From positions 1 to 64,000 of the forward strand of contig NZ_PHSU01000040.1 in the NCBI RefSeq assembly GCF_002814235.1: a DNA stretch of 64,000 nucleotides. Direction: 5' to 3'. Shown here one piece after another: positions 1 to 16,577 of this stretch (position 1 is the first letter of the stretch; each line of letters opens with the position of its first letter). The notes under the pieces were generated by a model. The model had not been told where the DNA came from. It ran no database searches and saw only the letters and a list, made by a program, of their open reading frames with translations. Source of the DNA: Pseudomonas sp. QS1027. GTDB lineage: Bacteria > Pseudomonadota > Gammaproteobacteria > Pseudomonadales > Pseudomonadaceae. A program made the position numbers and the translations under genes.

Positions 1-116
1 AGTTGGGGTTTTGTTTTTGTGGCGTCGAAAAGGCCTGGACGCTACGCGTCCGGGGTTTCTATGCAAGCCCTCGGCGCATGGCTATCATGCCTGCCTCATT
101 GTGAGTCGAGACCTGC
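1..116. other. Region upstream of birA, no gene
   Basis: No coding region is supported here. The first 20 bases are T-rich and could be the tail of a terminator whose hairpin lies outside the window. A 9-bp inverted repeat with a 3-base loop spans 34-54. In Pseudomonas a ribosomal RNA operon often precedes birA, so this may be its 3' flank; that is inference because no rRNA sequence is inside the window. Confidence 0.4.
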
Positions 117-1076
117 ATGCTGACGTTGTTGAAACTCCTCAAAGATGGTCGATTCCACTCCGGGCAAGCGCTGGGTGCGGCGCTGGGTGTCAGTCGCAGC
201 GCTGTCTGGAAGCAGCTCCAGCAATTGGAGGCGGAGTTCGGGCTGGTTATCCATAAAGTCCGTGGCCGGGGTTACCAGCTTGCCAATCCGCTGGTATTGC
301 TGAGCGAGCTGGAAATAGCCGCGGCAAAACCCTCGGCCTCCTGGCCGGTGCATGTCTACGACACCATCGACTCAACCAATGCCGAAGCGCTGCGCCTGGT
401 GGAGAAGGGGACTGCTGCGCCTTTCATCGTGGTGGCCGAACGGCAAACCGCAGGGCGAGGGCGCCGGGGCCGGCAGTGGGTCAGCCCGTTCGCTGAAAAT
501 ATCTATTACAGCCTGTTGCTCAGGATCGAAGGCGGCATGCGCCAGCTGGAAGGCCTGAGCCTGGTGGTTGGCCTGGCCGTTTTAAGCGCATTGCGGGAGC
601 TGGGCATCGCCCGGGCCGGGCTGAAGTGGCCCAATGACGTCCTGGTCGACAACAAGAAGATCGCCGGCATTCTGCTGGAGTTGGTCGGCGACCCGGCGGA
701 TGTCTGTCACGTCGTGCTCGGGGTTGGGATCAACGTCAATATGCAGGTTGCCGAGCAGGTGGATCAGCAGTGGACATCGGCCCGCCTGGAAACAGGTCGC
801 TTGGTCGATCGCAACCAGCTGATCGCCAGCCTGGGGGAAAAGCTGCGCTTCTATCTAGGGTGGCATCAGTCTTCCGGTTTCGCGGCTATCCAGGCTGAGT
901 GGGAGCAAAACCATCTCTGGCAGGGGCGCAAGGTTGCCCTGGTCGCGGGAGTGAGTCAGGTCGAAGGGATTGTGTTGGGCATCGATCAGCAGGGCGCGCT
1001 CCGTCTGCAGGTGGATGGCGTGGAAAAGGTCTTCAGTGGTGGCGAGCTCAGCCTGCGCTTGCGCGATGATGCTTGA
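117..1076 (+). CDS. birA: Bifunctional biotin-protein ligase and biotin operon repressor BirA
   Basis: BirA activates biotin with ATP, transfers it to the biotin carrier subunit of acetyl-CoA carboxylase, and as biotinoyl-AMP dimer represses biotin synthesis genes. The 319-residue protein has an N-terminal winged helix-turn-helix (about 10-60), the biotinoyl-AMP-binding loop GRGRRGR (113-119), the catalytic KWPND motif (170-174) and a small C-terminal SH3-like domain (about 270-319). Length and domain order match the regulatory, HTH-containing class. The stop codon overlaps the start of the coaX relic, the same overlap seen with intact coaX in relatives, so the original junction is preserved. 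Confidence 0.95.
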   Translation: MLTLLKLLKDGRFHSGQALGAALGVSRSAVWKQLQQLEAEFGLVIHKVRGRGYQLANPLVLLSELEIAAAKPSASWPVHVYDTIDSTNAEALRLVEKGTAAPFIVVAERQTAGRGRRGRQWVSPFAENIYYSLLLRIEGGMRQLEGLSLVVGLAVLSALRELGIARAGLKWPNDVLVDNKKIAGILLELVGDPADVCHVVLGVGINVNMQVAEQVDQQWTSARLETGRLVDRNQLIASLGEKLRFYLGWHQSSGFAAIQAEWEQNHLWQGRKVALVAGVSQVEGIVLGIDQQGALRLQVDGVEKVFSGGELSLRLRDDA

Positions 1077-1170
1077 GTTCGAGGTCGTTGGTGGTTTTAG
1101 CGAGGGTCGGGCACATCAAGTGTCCGCCCTGGTATTGGTTGGCCTGGCGGTGATGTGTCCGCTCGATTGA
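1066..1170 (+). pseudogene. coaX: Relic of type III pantothenate kinase (coaX), large internal deletion
   Basis: A 34-codon open frame begins with ATGATG inside the birA stop region and ends LVLVGLAVMCPLD. The start (M-x-LE) and especially the end match the termini of Pseudomonas CoaX, which normally runs about 250 residues and ends LVFVGLALACPL. Nearly the whole ATP- and pantothenate-binding body is absent, while the frame stays open. CoaX catalyses the first step of CoA synthesis, so the product here cannot be functional. Position between birA and the SPOR gene is exactly where coaX lies in relatives. The identification rests on recalled family sequences and synteny, not a search. A stable micropeptide is possible but unsupported. 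Confidence 0.72.
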
Positions 1171-1177
1171 GGTTCCT

Positions 1178-1624
1178 ATGCGTTGGTTGTTTCTGTTGTT
1201 GCTGGTGCTCAATGGTGTCTATTACGTCTGGCACCAGCAGGAAGCGCCCTTGAGGGCCAAGGAAGTCGCTCCCCTTTCGCTGTACCGCAGCGCTCACCAG
1301 GACATCCAGTTGTTGAGCGAGTCGGATGGCGCCGGCGGGCGCCGCGCGGCCTCTGCGGCACCGGAACGCGAGGGTGACTGTGTCTATCTGGGTGCCGTGG
1401 CGCGCCAGGATCTGGCGCAGTCCATTGTGCAGCGTCTCCAGGGCAGCAATATCAAGGCGCAGGCGGGGCAGGTGAATGTGCCGGATTCGGCGGGGTACTG
1501 GGTACGGATCGCACCTGAAAGCCAGCATTTGCTGGATGATGCCCTGCTGCAGAACCTTGCTAAAGAATTCAATGAGTTAAAACATAAAATAATGCCGTGC
1601 GAAGGCATTGCAACTGTCGAATAG
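1178..1624 (+). CDS. SPOR-domain inner-membrane protein
   Basis: A 148-residue protein with one N-terminal membrane segment (about 2-18, MRWLFLLLLVLNGVYYVW) followed by a periplasmic linker and a C-terminal SPOR-like region (about 65-145, beginning near CVYLGAV). SPOR domains bind glycan strands stripped of stem peptides at division sites; the specific role of this member is unknown. A homologue occupies the same place next to coaX in other Pseudomonas. It probably belonged to a birA-coaX-SPOR operon, and the coaX deletion has brought it closer to birA. Confidence 0.75.
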   Translation: MRWLFLLLLVLNGVYYVWHQQEAPLRAKEVAPLSLYRSAHQDIQLLSESDGAGGRRAASAAPEREGDCVYLGAVARQDLAQSIVQRLQGSNIKAQAGQVNVPDSAGYWVRIAPESQHLLDDALLQNLAKEFNELKHKIMPCEGIATVE

Positions 1625-1640
1625 TTTGAATAGAATGGCG

Positions 1641-1686
1641 CCCGCTTCGCAGTGAACACCTCTTGAGGGACTGGCTACGAAGCGGG
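1641..1686 (+). terminator. Inverted repeat after SPOR gene
   Basis: CCCGCTTCG at 1641-1649 is repeated in inverse at 1678-1686, giving a 9-bp stem with a 28-base loop just after the SPOR stop. There is no T-run, so it could be a weak terminator or an RNA 3'-end structure separating birA-SPOR transcription from the tRNA operon. Confidence 0.35.
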
Positions 1687-1725
1687 TCAACGCAGCTAAC
1701 CTCATAATTTAAATGAGAAAAATGC

Positions 1726-1753
1726 TTGACAGAAGGTCGACATGATGTAGAAT
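1726..1753 (+). promoter_or_regulatory. Sigma-70 promoter of the tRNA-tuf operon
   Basis: TTGACA (1726-1731) and TAGAAT (1748-1753) are separated by 16 bases, followed by a GC-rich discriminator (about 1754-1762) just before the tRNA-Tyr gene. The near-consensus boxes plus a GC-rich discriminator are typical of stable-RNA promoters under growth-rate/stringent control. It likely drives tRNA-Tyr, Gly, Thr and tuf1 together. Confidence 0.75.
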
Positions 1754-1766
1754 GTCGGCTCGCTTA

Positions 1767-1851
<85 letters not shown>

Positions 1852-1876
1852 TATTTAAGCGTGAGCTGCAAGCTCC

Positions 1877-1950
<74 letters not shown>

Positions 1951-1976
1951 AGTTTGCTGTTTGTGCACCGTGTTTC

Positions 1977-2052
1977 GCTCTTGTAGCTCAGTTGGTAGAG
2001 CACACCCTTGGTAAGGGTGAGGTCAGCGGTTCAAATCCGCTCAAGAGCTCCA
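1977..2052 (+). tRNA. tRNA-Thr: tRNA-Thr (anticodon GGT)
   Basis: 76 bases with encoded CCA. Acceptor GCTCTTG pairs with CAAGAGC, the anticodon is GGT within CTTGGTAAG, and the T loop is GGTTCAAATCC. It is the last tRNA before tuf1, the conserved Tyr-Gly-Thr-tuf order. Confidence 0.97.
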
Positions 2053-2137
2053 TAATAACAAGGCAGATATGCAAATATCTGCCTTTGTTTTAATGGCTGA
2101 TGTAGCTTGCTTAATTCTTCTCCTGAGGGTGATTTCG

Positions 2138-3331
<1,194 letters not shown>

Positions 3332-3349
3332 GTAGTTGAAATGCCTCTC

Positions 3350-3375
3350 TCAGGTCGACATAATGGTCGGCCTGA
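3350..3375 (+). terminator. Hairpin between tuf1 and tRNA-Trp
   Basis: TCAGGTCGAC (3350-3359) pairs with GTCGGCCTGA (3366-3375), 10 bp with a G-T wobble, followed by a short T-containing stretch. It could attenuate tuf1 read-through or guide processing of the downstream tRNA-Trp. Confidence 0.4.
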
Positions 3376-3385
3376 TTCAAGTTTT

Positions 3386-3461
3386 AGGTCAGTAGCTCAA
3401 TTGGCAGAGCGACGGTCTCCAAAACCGTAGGTTGGGGGTTCGATTCCCTCCTGACCTGCCA
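3386..3461 (+). tRNA. tRNA-Trp: tRNA-Trp (anticodon CCA)
   Basis: 76 bases with encoded 3' CCA. Acceptor AGGTCAG pairs with CTGACCT, and the anticodon loop reads CTCCAAA. It sits between tuf1 and secE as in E. coli and other gammaproteobacteria. Confidence 0.97.
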
Positions 3462-3490
3462 GATTCACTCGGTGTGTCTGGCTTTCTTTT
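3458..3490 (+). terminator. Attenuator-like hairpin overlapping tRNA-Trp 3' end
   Basis: GCCAGA (3458-3463), whose first bases are the tRNA 3' end, pairs with TCTGGC (3477-3482), with an inner CAC/GTG pairing, and is followed by TTTCTTTT. It looks like a weak terminator between tRNA-Trp and secE. Folding of the tRNA acceptor would compete with it. Confidence 0.45.
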
Positions 3491-3506
3491 CACAGGATTC
3501 TCTTAG

Positions 3507-3875
3507 ATGACCTCCAACGCTGAAGCCCAAGGCTCTCGCTTCGATCTTCTCAAGTGGCTCGTAGTAGTCGCTCTGGTGGTGATTGGTGTTGTTGGCAACC
3601 AGTACTATCATGGTTCGCCGATCCTGTACCGCGTACTGGCTCTGCTTGTCATCGCTGCTGTAGCTGCCTTTGTAGGCCTGCAGACCGCGAAAGGCAAGTC
3701 GTTCTTCGTGCTGGCAAAGGAAGCTCGTACCGAGATTCGTAAAGTCGTATGGCCGACTCGCCAAGAAACCACGCAGACCACGTTGATCGTGGTGGCTGTT
3801 GTTCTGGTAATGGCGTTGCTGTTGTGGGGGCTCGATTCCCTGCTCGGCTGGCTTGTTTCCTCGATTGTAGGCTAA
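3507..3875 (+). CDS. secE: Preprotein translocase subunit SecE
   Basis: SecE is the essential clamp subunit of the SecYEG protein channel in the inner membrane. The 122-residue protein has three predicted membrane segments (about 17-31, 42-60, 90-115), and before the last one the conserved cytoplasmic amphipathic helix and hinge, with VVWPTRQET near 79-87. The three-helix form is the gammaproteobacterial type. nusG follows after 9 bases, the conserved secE-nusG pair. Confidence 0.96.
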   Translation: MTSNAEAQGSRFDLLKWLVVVALVVIGVVGNQYYHGSPILYRVLALLVIAAVAAFVGLQTAKGKSFFVLAKEARTEIRKVVWPTRQETTQTTLIVVAVVLVMALLLWGLDSLLGWLVSSIVG

Positions 3876-3884
3876 GGGTGTCCC

Positions 3885-4418
3885 GTGGCTAAGCGTTGGT
3901 ACGTTGTGCATGCTTACTCGGGTTACGAGAAGCATGTGATGCGCTCGTTGGTCGAGCGCGTAAAGCTGGCAGGCATGGAAGATGGCTTCGGCGAAATTCT
4001 GGTCCCTACTGAAGAAGTAGTGGAAATGCGTAACGGCCAGAAGCGCAAGAGCGAGCGTAAGTTCTTCCCTGGCTATGTGCTGGTGCAGATGGACATGAAC
4101 GAGGGGACTTGGCACTTGGTCAAGGACACGCCTCGGGTGATGGGTTTCATCGGCGGTACCGCCGACAAGCCTGCACCGATCACCGACAAAGAGGCAGAAG
4201 CGATTCTGCGCCGTGTCGCTGATGGTAGCGACAAGCCGAAGCCGAAGACGCTGTTCGAGCCGGGCGAAGTCGTACGTGTTACCGATGGTCCGTTCGCCGA
4301 TTTCAACGGCACCGTCGAAGAGGTCAACTACGAAAAGAGCCGCATCCAGGTGGCCGTGCTCATTTTCGGACGCTCTACTCCGGTAGAGTTGGAGTTTAGC
4401 CAGGTCGAAAAGGTCTAG
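3885..4418 (+). CDS. nusG: Transcription antitermination/elongation factor NusG
   Basis: NusG binds the clamp of RNA polymerase, reduces pausing, and links transcription to the ribosome (via S10) or to Rho. The 177-residue protein starts with GTG and begins AKRWYVVHAYSGYE, the NGN domain (about 1-115), followed by a linker and a KOW domain near 128-150 (GEVVRVTDGPFADFNG). Length and motifs are standard. It is translated in the secE operon and followed by a terminator. Confidence 0.97.
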   Translation: MAKRWYVVHAYSGYEKHVMRSLVERVKLAGMEDGFGEILVPTEEVVEMRNGQKRKSERKFFPGYVLVQMDMNEGTWHLVKDTPRVMGFIGGTADKPAPITDKEAEAILRRVADGSDKPKPKTLFEPGEVVRVTDGPFADFNGTVEEVNYEKSRIQVAVLIFGRSTPVELEFSQVEKV

Positions 4419-4433
4419 CTGAACAAGCATCCC

Positions 4434-4462
4434 AACCCCACAGTCCAAGGCTGTGGGGTTTT
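4434..4462 (+). terminator. Intrinsic terminator after nusG
   Basis: AACCCCACAG (4434-4443) pairs perfectly with CTGTGGGGTT (4451-4460), loop of 7 bases, followed by a short T run. It separates secE-nusG from the L11 operon. Confidence 0.8.
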
Positions 4463-4535
4463 GTCGTCACTGGGATAAACGCGCAAGTAACCGGGGAGCC
4501 TTTCGAGGCGTTAGAACCCGTAATTGGAGTGCCTC

Positions 4536-4967
4536 ATGGCCAAGAAGATTACCGCTTACATCAAGCTGCAAGTGAAGGCCGCCCAGGCCAACCCTAGCCC
4601 ACCCGTCGGTCCAGCTCTGGGTCAGCACGGCGTGAACATCATGGAATTCTGCAAAGCCTTCAACGCCCGTACCCAGGGTCTTGAGCCAGGCCTGCCGACG
4701 CCTGTGATCATCACTGTTTACAGTGACCGCAGCTTCACTTTCGAAACCAAGTCCACCCCGGCTTCGGTTCTGCTGAAAAAGGCCGCCGGCCTGACCAGCG
4801 GTTCCGCTCGTCCGAACACCGTTAAGGTTGGCACCGTGACCCGTGCCCAGCTGGAAGAAATCGCGAAAACCAAAAACGCGGATCTGACTGCAGCTGATAT
4901 GGATGCAGCCGTGCGTACCATCGCCGGTTCTGCTCGTAGCATGGGCCTTAACGTGGAGGGTGTGTAA
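4536..4967 (+). CDS. rplK: 50S ribosomal protein L11
   Basis: L11 binds the GTPase-associated region of 23S rRNA and is needed for RelA activation by uncharged tRNA. The 143-residue protein starts MAKKITAYIKLQVKA; an ATG 12 bases upstream in frame is not the usual start and lies before the ribosome-binding site. The proline-rich N-terminal segment and C-terminal RNA-binding domain are complete. Its TAA stop overlaps the rplA ATG (TAATG), so L11 and L1 are translationally coupled. Leader 4463-4535 would be the place for L1 autoregulation, although no site was proven. Confidence 0.97.
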   Translation: MAKKITAYIKLQVKAAQANPSPPVGPALGQHGVNIMEFCKAFNARTQGLEPGLPTPVIITVYSDRSFTFETKSTPASVLLKKAAGLTSGSARPNTVKVGTVTRAQLEEIAKTKNADLTAADMDAAVRTIAGSARSMGLNVEGV

Positions 4968-5662
4968 TGGCTAAGCTGACCAAGCGCCAAAAGGCTATCG
5001 CCGGCAAAATCGAAGCAGGCAAGGCCTACAACTTTGTAGAAGCCGCTGCTCTGCTGACCGAGCTGTCGACTGTCAAGTTCAGCGAGTCGTTTGACGTTGC
5101 TGTAAACCTGGGCGTTGACCCACGTAAATCCGACCAGGTCGTACGTAGCGCTACTGTGCTGCCACACGGCACTGGAAAGACCGTTCGCGTTGCTGTGTTC
5201 ACCCAGGGCCCGGCTGCTGAAGCCGCTCTGGCTGCCGGCGCCGATCGCGTTGGTATGGACGACCTGGCTGCCGAAATGAAAGGCGGCGACCTGAACTATG
5301 ACGTCGTTATTGCTTCCCCGGACGCAATGCGTGTTGTAGGTCAGTTGGGTCAGATCCTCGGTCCACGTGGCCTGATGCCTAACCCTAAAGTCGGTACCGT
5401 AACCCCAGACGTCGCCACCGCGGTGAAAAACGCCAAGGCCGGTCAGGTTCGTTATCGCACCGACAAGAACGGTATTATCCACACCTCCGTTGGCAAGATC
5501 GGCTTCGATGCCGTCAAGCTGAAGGAAAACGTTGAAGCCCTGATCGCTGACCTGAAGCGTATCAAACCAGCTTCCTCGAAAGGTATCTACGTCAAGCGCG
5601 TTACCCTGAGCACCACCATGGGTCCAGGCCTGGTCATCGACCAAGGTTCGCTGGAAGCGTAA
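4967..5662 (+). CDS. rplA: 50S ribosomal protein L1
   Basis: L1 forms the mobile stalk at the ribosomal E site and in many bacteria represses translation of its own L11-L1 mRNA. The 231-residue protein has the usual two-domain fold, with the conserved stretch around GPRGLMPNPKVGTVT in the middle. It begins one base inside the rplK stop codon. A 200-base leader separates it from rplJ. Confidence 0.97.
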   Translation: MAKLTKRQKAIAGKIEAGKAYNFVEAAALLTELSTVKFSESFDVAVNLGVDPRKSDQVVRSATVLPHGTGKTVRVAVFTQGPAAEAALAAGADRVGMDDLAAEMKGGDLNYDVVIASPDAMRVVGQLGQILGPRGLMPNPKVGTVTPDVATAVKNAKAGQVRYRTDKNGIIHTSVGKIGFDAVKLKENVEALIADLKRIKPASSKGIYVKRVTLSTTMGPGLVIDQGSLEA

Positions 5663-5862
5663 GACTCGTATTGGCGCAAGCGATTGCGCCAATCGAAAAA
5701 AATTGGGGTCCCTGCCTGGCGGGGGCTATCCAAGACCGTAGGCGGCGCAAGTCTTAAACCTCAAGCCTACGCAGATGGTGCTCCCGGTTCCTTACCGAAT
5801 CAGACACCAAAACGACATCCGGCTTCGGCCAGATGAAACGGTAACAAGCAGGAGTTAAACCC
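5663..5862 (+). ncRNA. L10 leader (ribosomal protein autoregulatory mRNA element)
   Basis: This 200-base untranslated region precedes rplJ. It starts with a strong hairpin (ATTGGCGCAA, 5670-5679, with TTGCGCCAAT, 5684-5693, loop GCGA). Further down CGTAGGC (5737-5743) pairs with GCCTACG (5765-5771), followed by CAGATGGTG, which matches the conserved L10-leader core. In known leaders L10(L12)4 binds here to repress rplJL translation. The first hairpin may be a processing or attenuation site. Confidence 0.8.
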
Positions 5863-6363
5863 GTGGCAATTAAACTCGAAGACAAGAAGGCCATCGTCGC
5901 TGAAGTCAACGAGGCTGCCAAAGTCGCTCTGTCCGCTGTCGTGGCTGATGCCCGTGGCGTAACAGTAAGCGCGATGACCGGACTCCGTAAAGAGGCCCGC
6001 GAAGCTGGCGTGTACGTGCGTGTCGTACGTAACACCCTGCTCAAGCGCGCTGTTGAAGGCACCGAGTACTCGGTCCTCAACGACGTGTTCAAAGGCCCGA
6101 CCCTGATTGCTTTCTCCAAGGAACACCCGGGCGCTGCTGCTCGTCTGTTCAAGGAGTTCGCAAAGGGTCAGGACAAGTTCGAGATCAAGGCAGCTGCGTT
6201 CGAGGGCAAGTTCCTCGCAGCAAATCAGATCGACGTACTGGCAACCTTGCCGACCCGTGACGAAGCAATCTCCCAGCTGATGAGCGTGATTCAAGGCGCT
6301 ACCAGCAAGTTGGCTCGTACTCTGGCGGCTATTCGCGACCAGAAAGAAGCTGTCGCAGCCTAA
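5863..6363 (+). CDS. rplJ: 50S ribosomal protein L10
   Basis: L10 anchors the L7/L12 dimers on 23S rRNA and acts as feedback repressor of its own operon. The 166-residue protein begins with GTG (AIKLEDKKAIVAEV follows), and a GGAG ribosome-binding site is 9 bases upstream, which decides this start. The C-terminal helix that carries L7/L12 dimers is present. The preceding leader supports autoregulation. Confidence 0.97.
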   Translation: MAIKLEDKKAIVAEVNEAAKVALSAVVADARGVTVSAMTGLRKEAREAGVYVRVVRNTLLKRAVEGTEYSVLNDVFKGPTLIAFSKEHPGAAARLFKEFAKGQDKFEIKAAAFEGKFLAANQIDVLATLPTRDEAISQLMSVIQGATSKLARTLAAIRDQKEAVAA

Positions 6364-6441
6364 GGCTGAGCACTTCTTTTCGCGTATTTTTGTTTATTTC
6401 GATGGTCGCGTAGGCCGTCCCCCAATTCAGGAAATACAGTA

Positions 6442-6807
6442 ATGTCTATCTCCCAAGAAGATATCCTCAACGCCGTAGCTGAAATGTCGGTTCTGCAGGT
6501 TGTTGAGCTGATCAAAGCTTTCGAAGAAAAATTCGGTGTTACCGCTGCTGCTGCTTCGGCAGGTCCTGCTGCTGCCGCCGCTGTTGTTGAAGAGCAAACC
6601 GAATTCAACGTCATGCTGCTGGAAGCTGGCGAGAAGAAAGTTAACGTGATCAAGGCAGTACGTGAACTGACCGGTCTGGGCCTGAAAGAAGCCAAGGCTG
6701 TAGTTGACGGCGCTCCTGCCCTGGTTCTGGAAGCTGTTGCCAAAGACGCAGCTGACAAAGCCAAAGCAGCACTGGAAGAAGCAGGCGCTAAAGTCGAGCT
6801 GAAGTAA
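6442..6807 (+). CDS. rplL: 50S ribosomal protein L7/L12
   Basis: L7/L12 forms the flexible stalk that recruits translational GTPases. The 121-residue acidic protein has the N-terminal dimerisation domain (about 1-35), an Ala-rich hinge (about 36-52) and the C-terminal factor-binding domain with GLGLKEAKAVVDGAP. It follows rplJ after 78 bases, enough for a separate ribosome-binding site and the higher expression expected for a four-copy protein. Confidence 0.97.
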   Translation: MSISQEDILNAVAEMSVLQVVELIKAFEEKFGVTAAAASAGPAAAAAVVEEQTEFNVMLLEAGEKKVNVIKAVRELTGLGLKEAKAVVDGAPALVLEAVAKDAADKAKAALEEAGAKVELK

Positions 6808-6853
6808 GCTCTGACCTTGCGTCTCCAGCCCGAGCGTTAAGCGACAGGCTGAT

Positions 6854-6882
6854 GGCTGGTGGCTCTTGCCACCGGCCTTTTT
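6854..6882 (+). terminator. Attenuator between rplL and rpoB
   Basis: GGCTGGTGGC (6854-6863) pairs with GCCACCGGCC (6868-6877), 10 bp with one wobble and a TCTT loop, followed by TTTTT. It has the form of an intrinsic terminator. As in E. coli, partial termination here would lower rpoBC expression relative to the ribosomal proteins. No gene is seen in 6883-7028. Confidence 0.85.
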
Positions 6883-7028
6883 CCGTTACTGGCGGCCGAC
6901 TCGGTCGGTGCCTTTGACGTGCTTCAACCACCCGATGCGGTGGCGCAAACCATGGGGTTTGCACGATTTTCTGGCTGCTCCCGTCGGGGAGGGGCCAAAC
7001 AAGCAGGTGACCAAGCTGGGGAACGCTG

Positions 7029-11102
<4,074 letters not shown>

Positions 11103-11166
11103 CACGTGACGCGAATCGAGAGCGGGGCTGTATGACCCGCTCTCTGCTCCGCCAGGAGGAAAGGCC

Positions 11167-15366
<4,200 letters not shown>

Positions 15367-15385
15367 GTTCTGCGGTAGTGAGATC

Positions 15386-15462
15386 AAGGCCCTGGTAGCC
15401 TCCGCCAACACCATCGCGACATTTTTTGTTGCGATGGTTGGTGTGAGGAGATCGGGGCCTTG
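15386..15462 (+). terminator. Large stem-loop after rpoC
   Basis: CAAGGCCC near 15386-15393 pairs with GGGGCCTTG ending at 15462, CCTC pairs with GAGG, and the apex is a 12-bp stem (15410-15421 with 15427-15438) closed by a T5 loop. There is no T tract after it. It probably terminates or stabilises the rpoC transcript, and it ends two bases before the -35 box of the next promoter. Confidence 0.6.
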
Positions 15463-15464
15463 TC

Positions 15465-15493
15465 TTGACTGGGGACAAGATCCTCTTTAGACT
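15465..15493 (+). promoter_or_regulatory. Promoter of the str operon (rpsL)
   Basis: TTGACT (15465-15470) and TAGACT (15488-15493) are separated by 17 bases. It lies 92 bases upstream of rpsL and directly after the rpoC stem-loop, so it probably drives rpsL-rpsG-fusA-tuf2. Confidence 0.7.
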
Positions 15494-15584
15494 CTTGTAC
15501 CCCTAAATTTGGCGGGAACTCGTTCCTGCCATTTTGCTTTTCTTGCAAGACAATAGCGTCGCAAGACAACAGTGGAGCTAGTAG

Positions 15585-15956
15585 ATGGCAACTATCAACC
15601 AGCTGGTACGTCAGCCGCGTAAGCGTATCGTCGAGAAATCCGACGTACCTGCGCTGCAGAACTGCCCGCAACGTCGTGGCGTGTGCACCCGTGTGTACAC
15701 CACCACGCCGAAAAAACCTAACTCGGCACTGCGTAAAGTATGCCGTGTGCGCCTGACCAACGGTTTCGAGGTTTCCTCGTACATCGGCGGTGAAGGCCAC
15801 AACCTGCAAGAGCACAGCGTGGTCCTGATTCGTGGCGGTCGTGTAAAAGACTTGCCAGGTGTTCGTTACCACACCGTTCGTGGCTCCCTGGATACCTCCG
15901 GCGTCAAAGGTCGTAACCAAGGTCGTTCGAAATACGGTACCAAGCGTCCGAAGTAA
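15585..15956 (+). CDS. rpsL: 30S ribosomal protein S12
   Basis: S12 sits at the decoding centre and controls translational accuracy. The 123-residue protein has the conserved [13 protein letters not shown] and [13 protein letters not shown] loops. Lys43 and Lys88, the classical streptomycin-resistance positions, are both wild type. It is the first gene of the str operon and has its own promoter upstream. Confidence 0.98.
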
Positions 15957-16076
15957 TCGGCCGTTTGCTGCAGTAACTGATTTTTATTTTTTTGAGTCGA
16001 TAAGAGTAAGGTCGGGCGTACATCCACTGGGTGTCATGTTCCCGGGCTAACCTGAAGACCGTTTGAGGGCTTATCA

Positions 16077-16547
16077 ATGCCAAGACGTCGTGTAGCAGCC
16101 AAGCGTGAGATTCTGGACGATCCGAAATACGGTAGCCAGATTCTCGCCAAATTCATGAACCACGTGATGGAAAGCGGCAAGAAAGCCGTGGCCGAACGTA
16201 TCGTTTATGGTGCTCTGGAAAAAGTTAAAGAGCGCAAAAACGCTGACCCCCTGGAACTCTTCGAGAAAGCACTCGACGCCATCGCTCCGCTGGTCGAAGT
16301 GAAGTCGCGCCGTGTAGGCGGTGCTACTTACCAGGTTCCGGTCGAAGTTCGTCCGTCCCGTCGTAACGCTCTGGCAATGCGCTGGTTGGTAGACTTCGCC
16401 CGCAAGCGCGGCGAGAAGTCCATGGCTCTGCGTTTGGCTGGCGAACTGATGGACGCCGCTGAAGGTAAAGGTGCTGCAGTTAAGAAGCGTGAAGACGTGC
16501 ACCGTATGGCTGAAGCCAACAAGGCTTTCTCGCACTACCGCTTCTAA
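16077..16547 (+). CDS. rpsG: 30S ribosomal protein S7
   Basis: S7 nucleates assembly of the 30S head on the 3' domain of 16S rRNA and in E. coli represses str operon translation. The 156-residue protein begins PRRRVAAKREIL and has the standard length. The 120-base rpsL-rpsG spacer contains T-rich sequence and is the position where S7 binds in E. coli, though no matching structure was demonstrated here. Confidence 0.97.
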   Translation: MPRRRVAAKREILDDPKYGSQILAKFMNHVMESGKKAVAERIVYGALEKVKERKNADPLELFEKALDAIAPLVEVKSRRVGGATYQVPVEVRPSRRNALAMRWLVDFARKRGEKSMALRLAGELMDAAEGKGAAVKKREDVHRMAEANKAFSHYRF

Positions 16548-16577
16548 TTTTAGCGTCACTCAATTTGCGAGGGCTTT

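Noticed and set aside
2069..2137. An extended N-terminus for tuf1 from an upstream in-frame ATG
   Set aside because: The extra 23 residues do not match EF-Tu, and GAGGGTG before 2138 is a proper ribosome-binding site.
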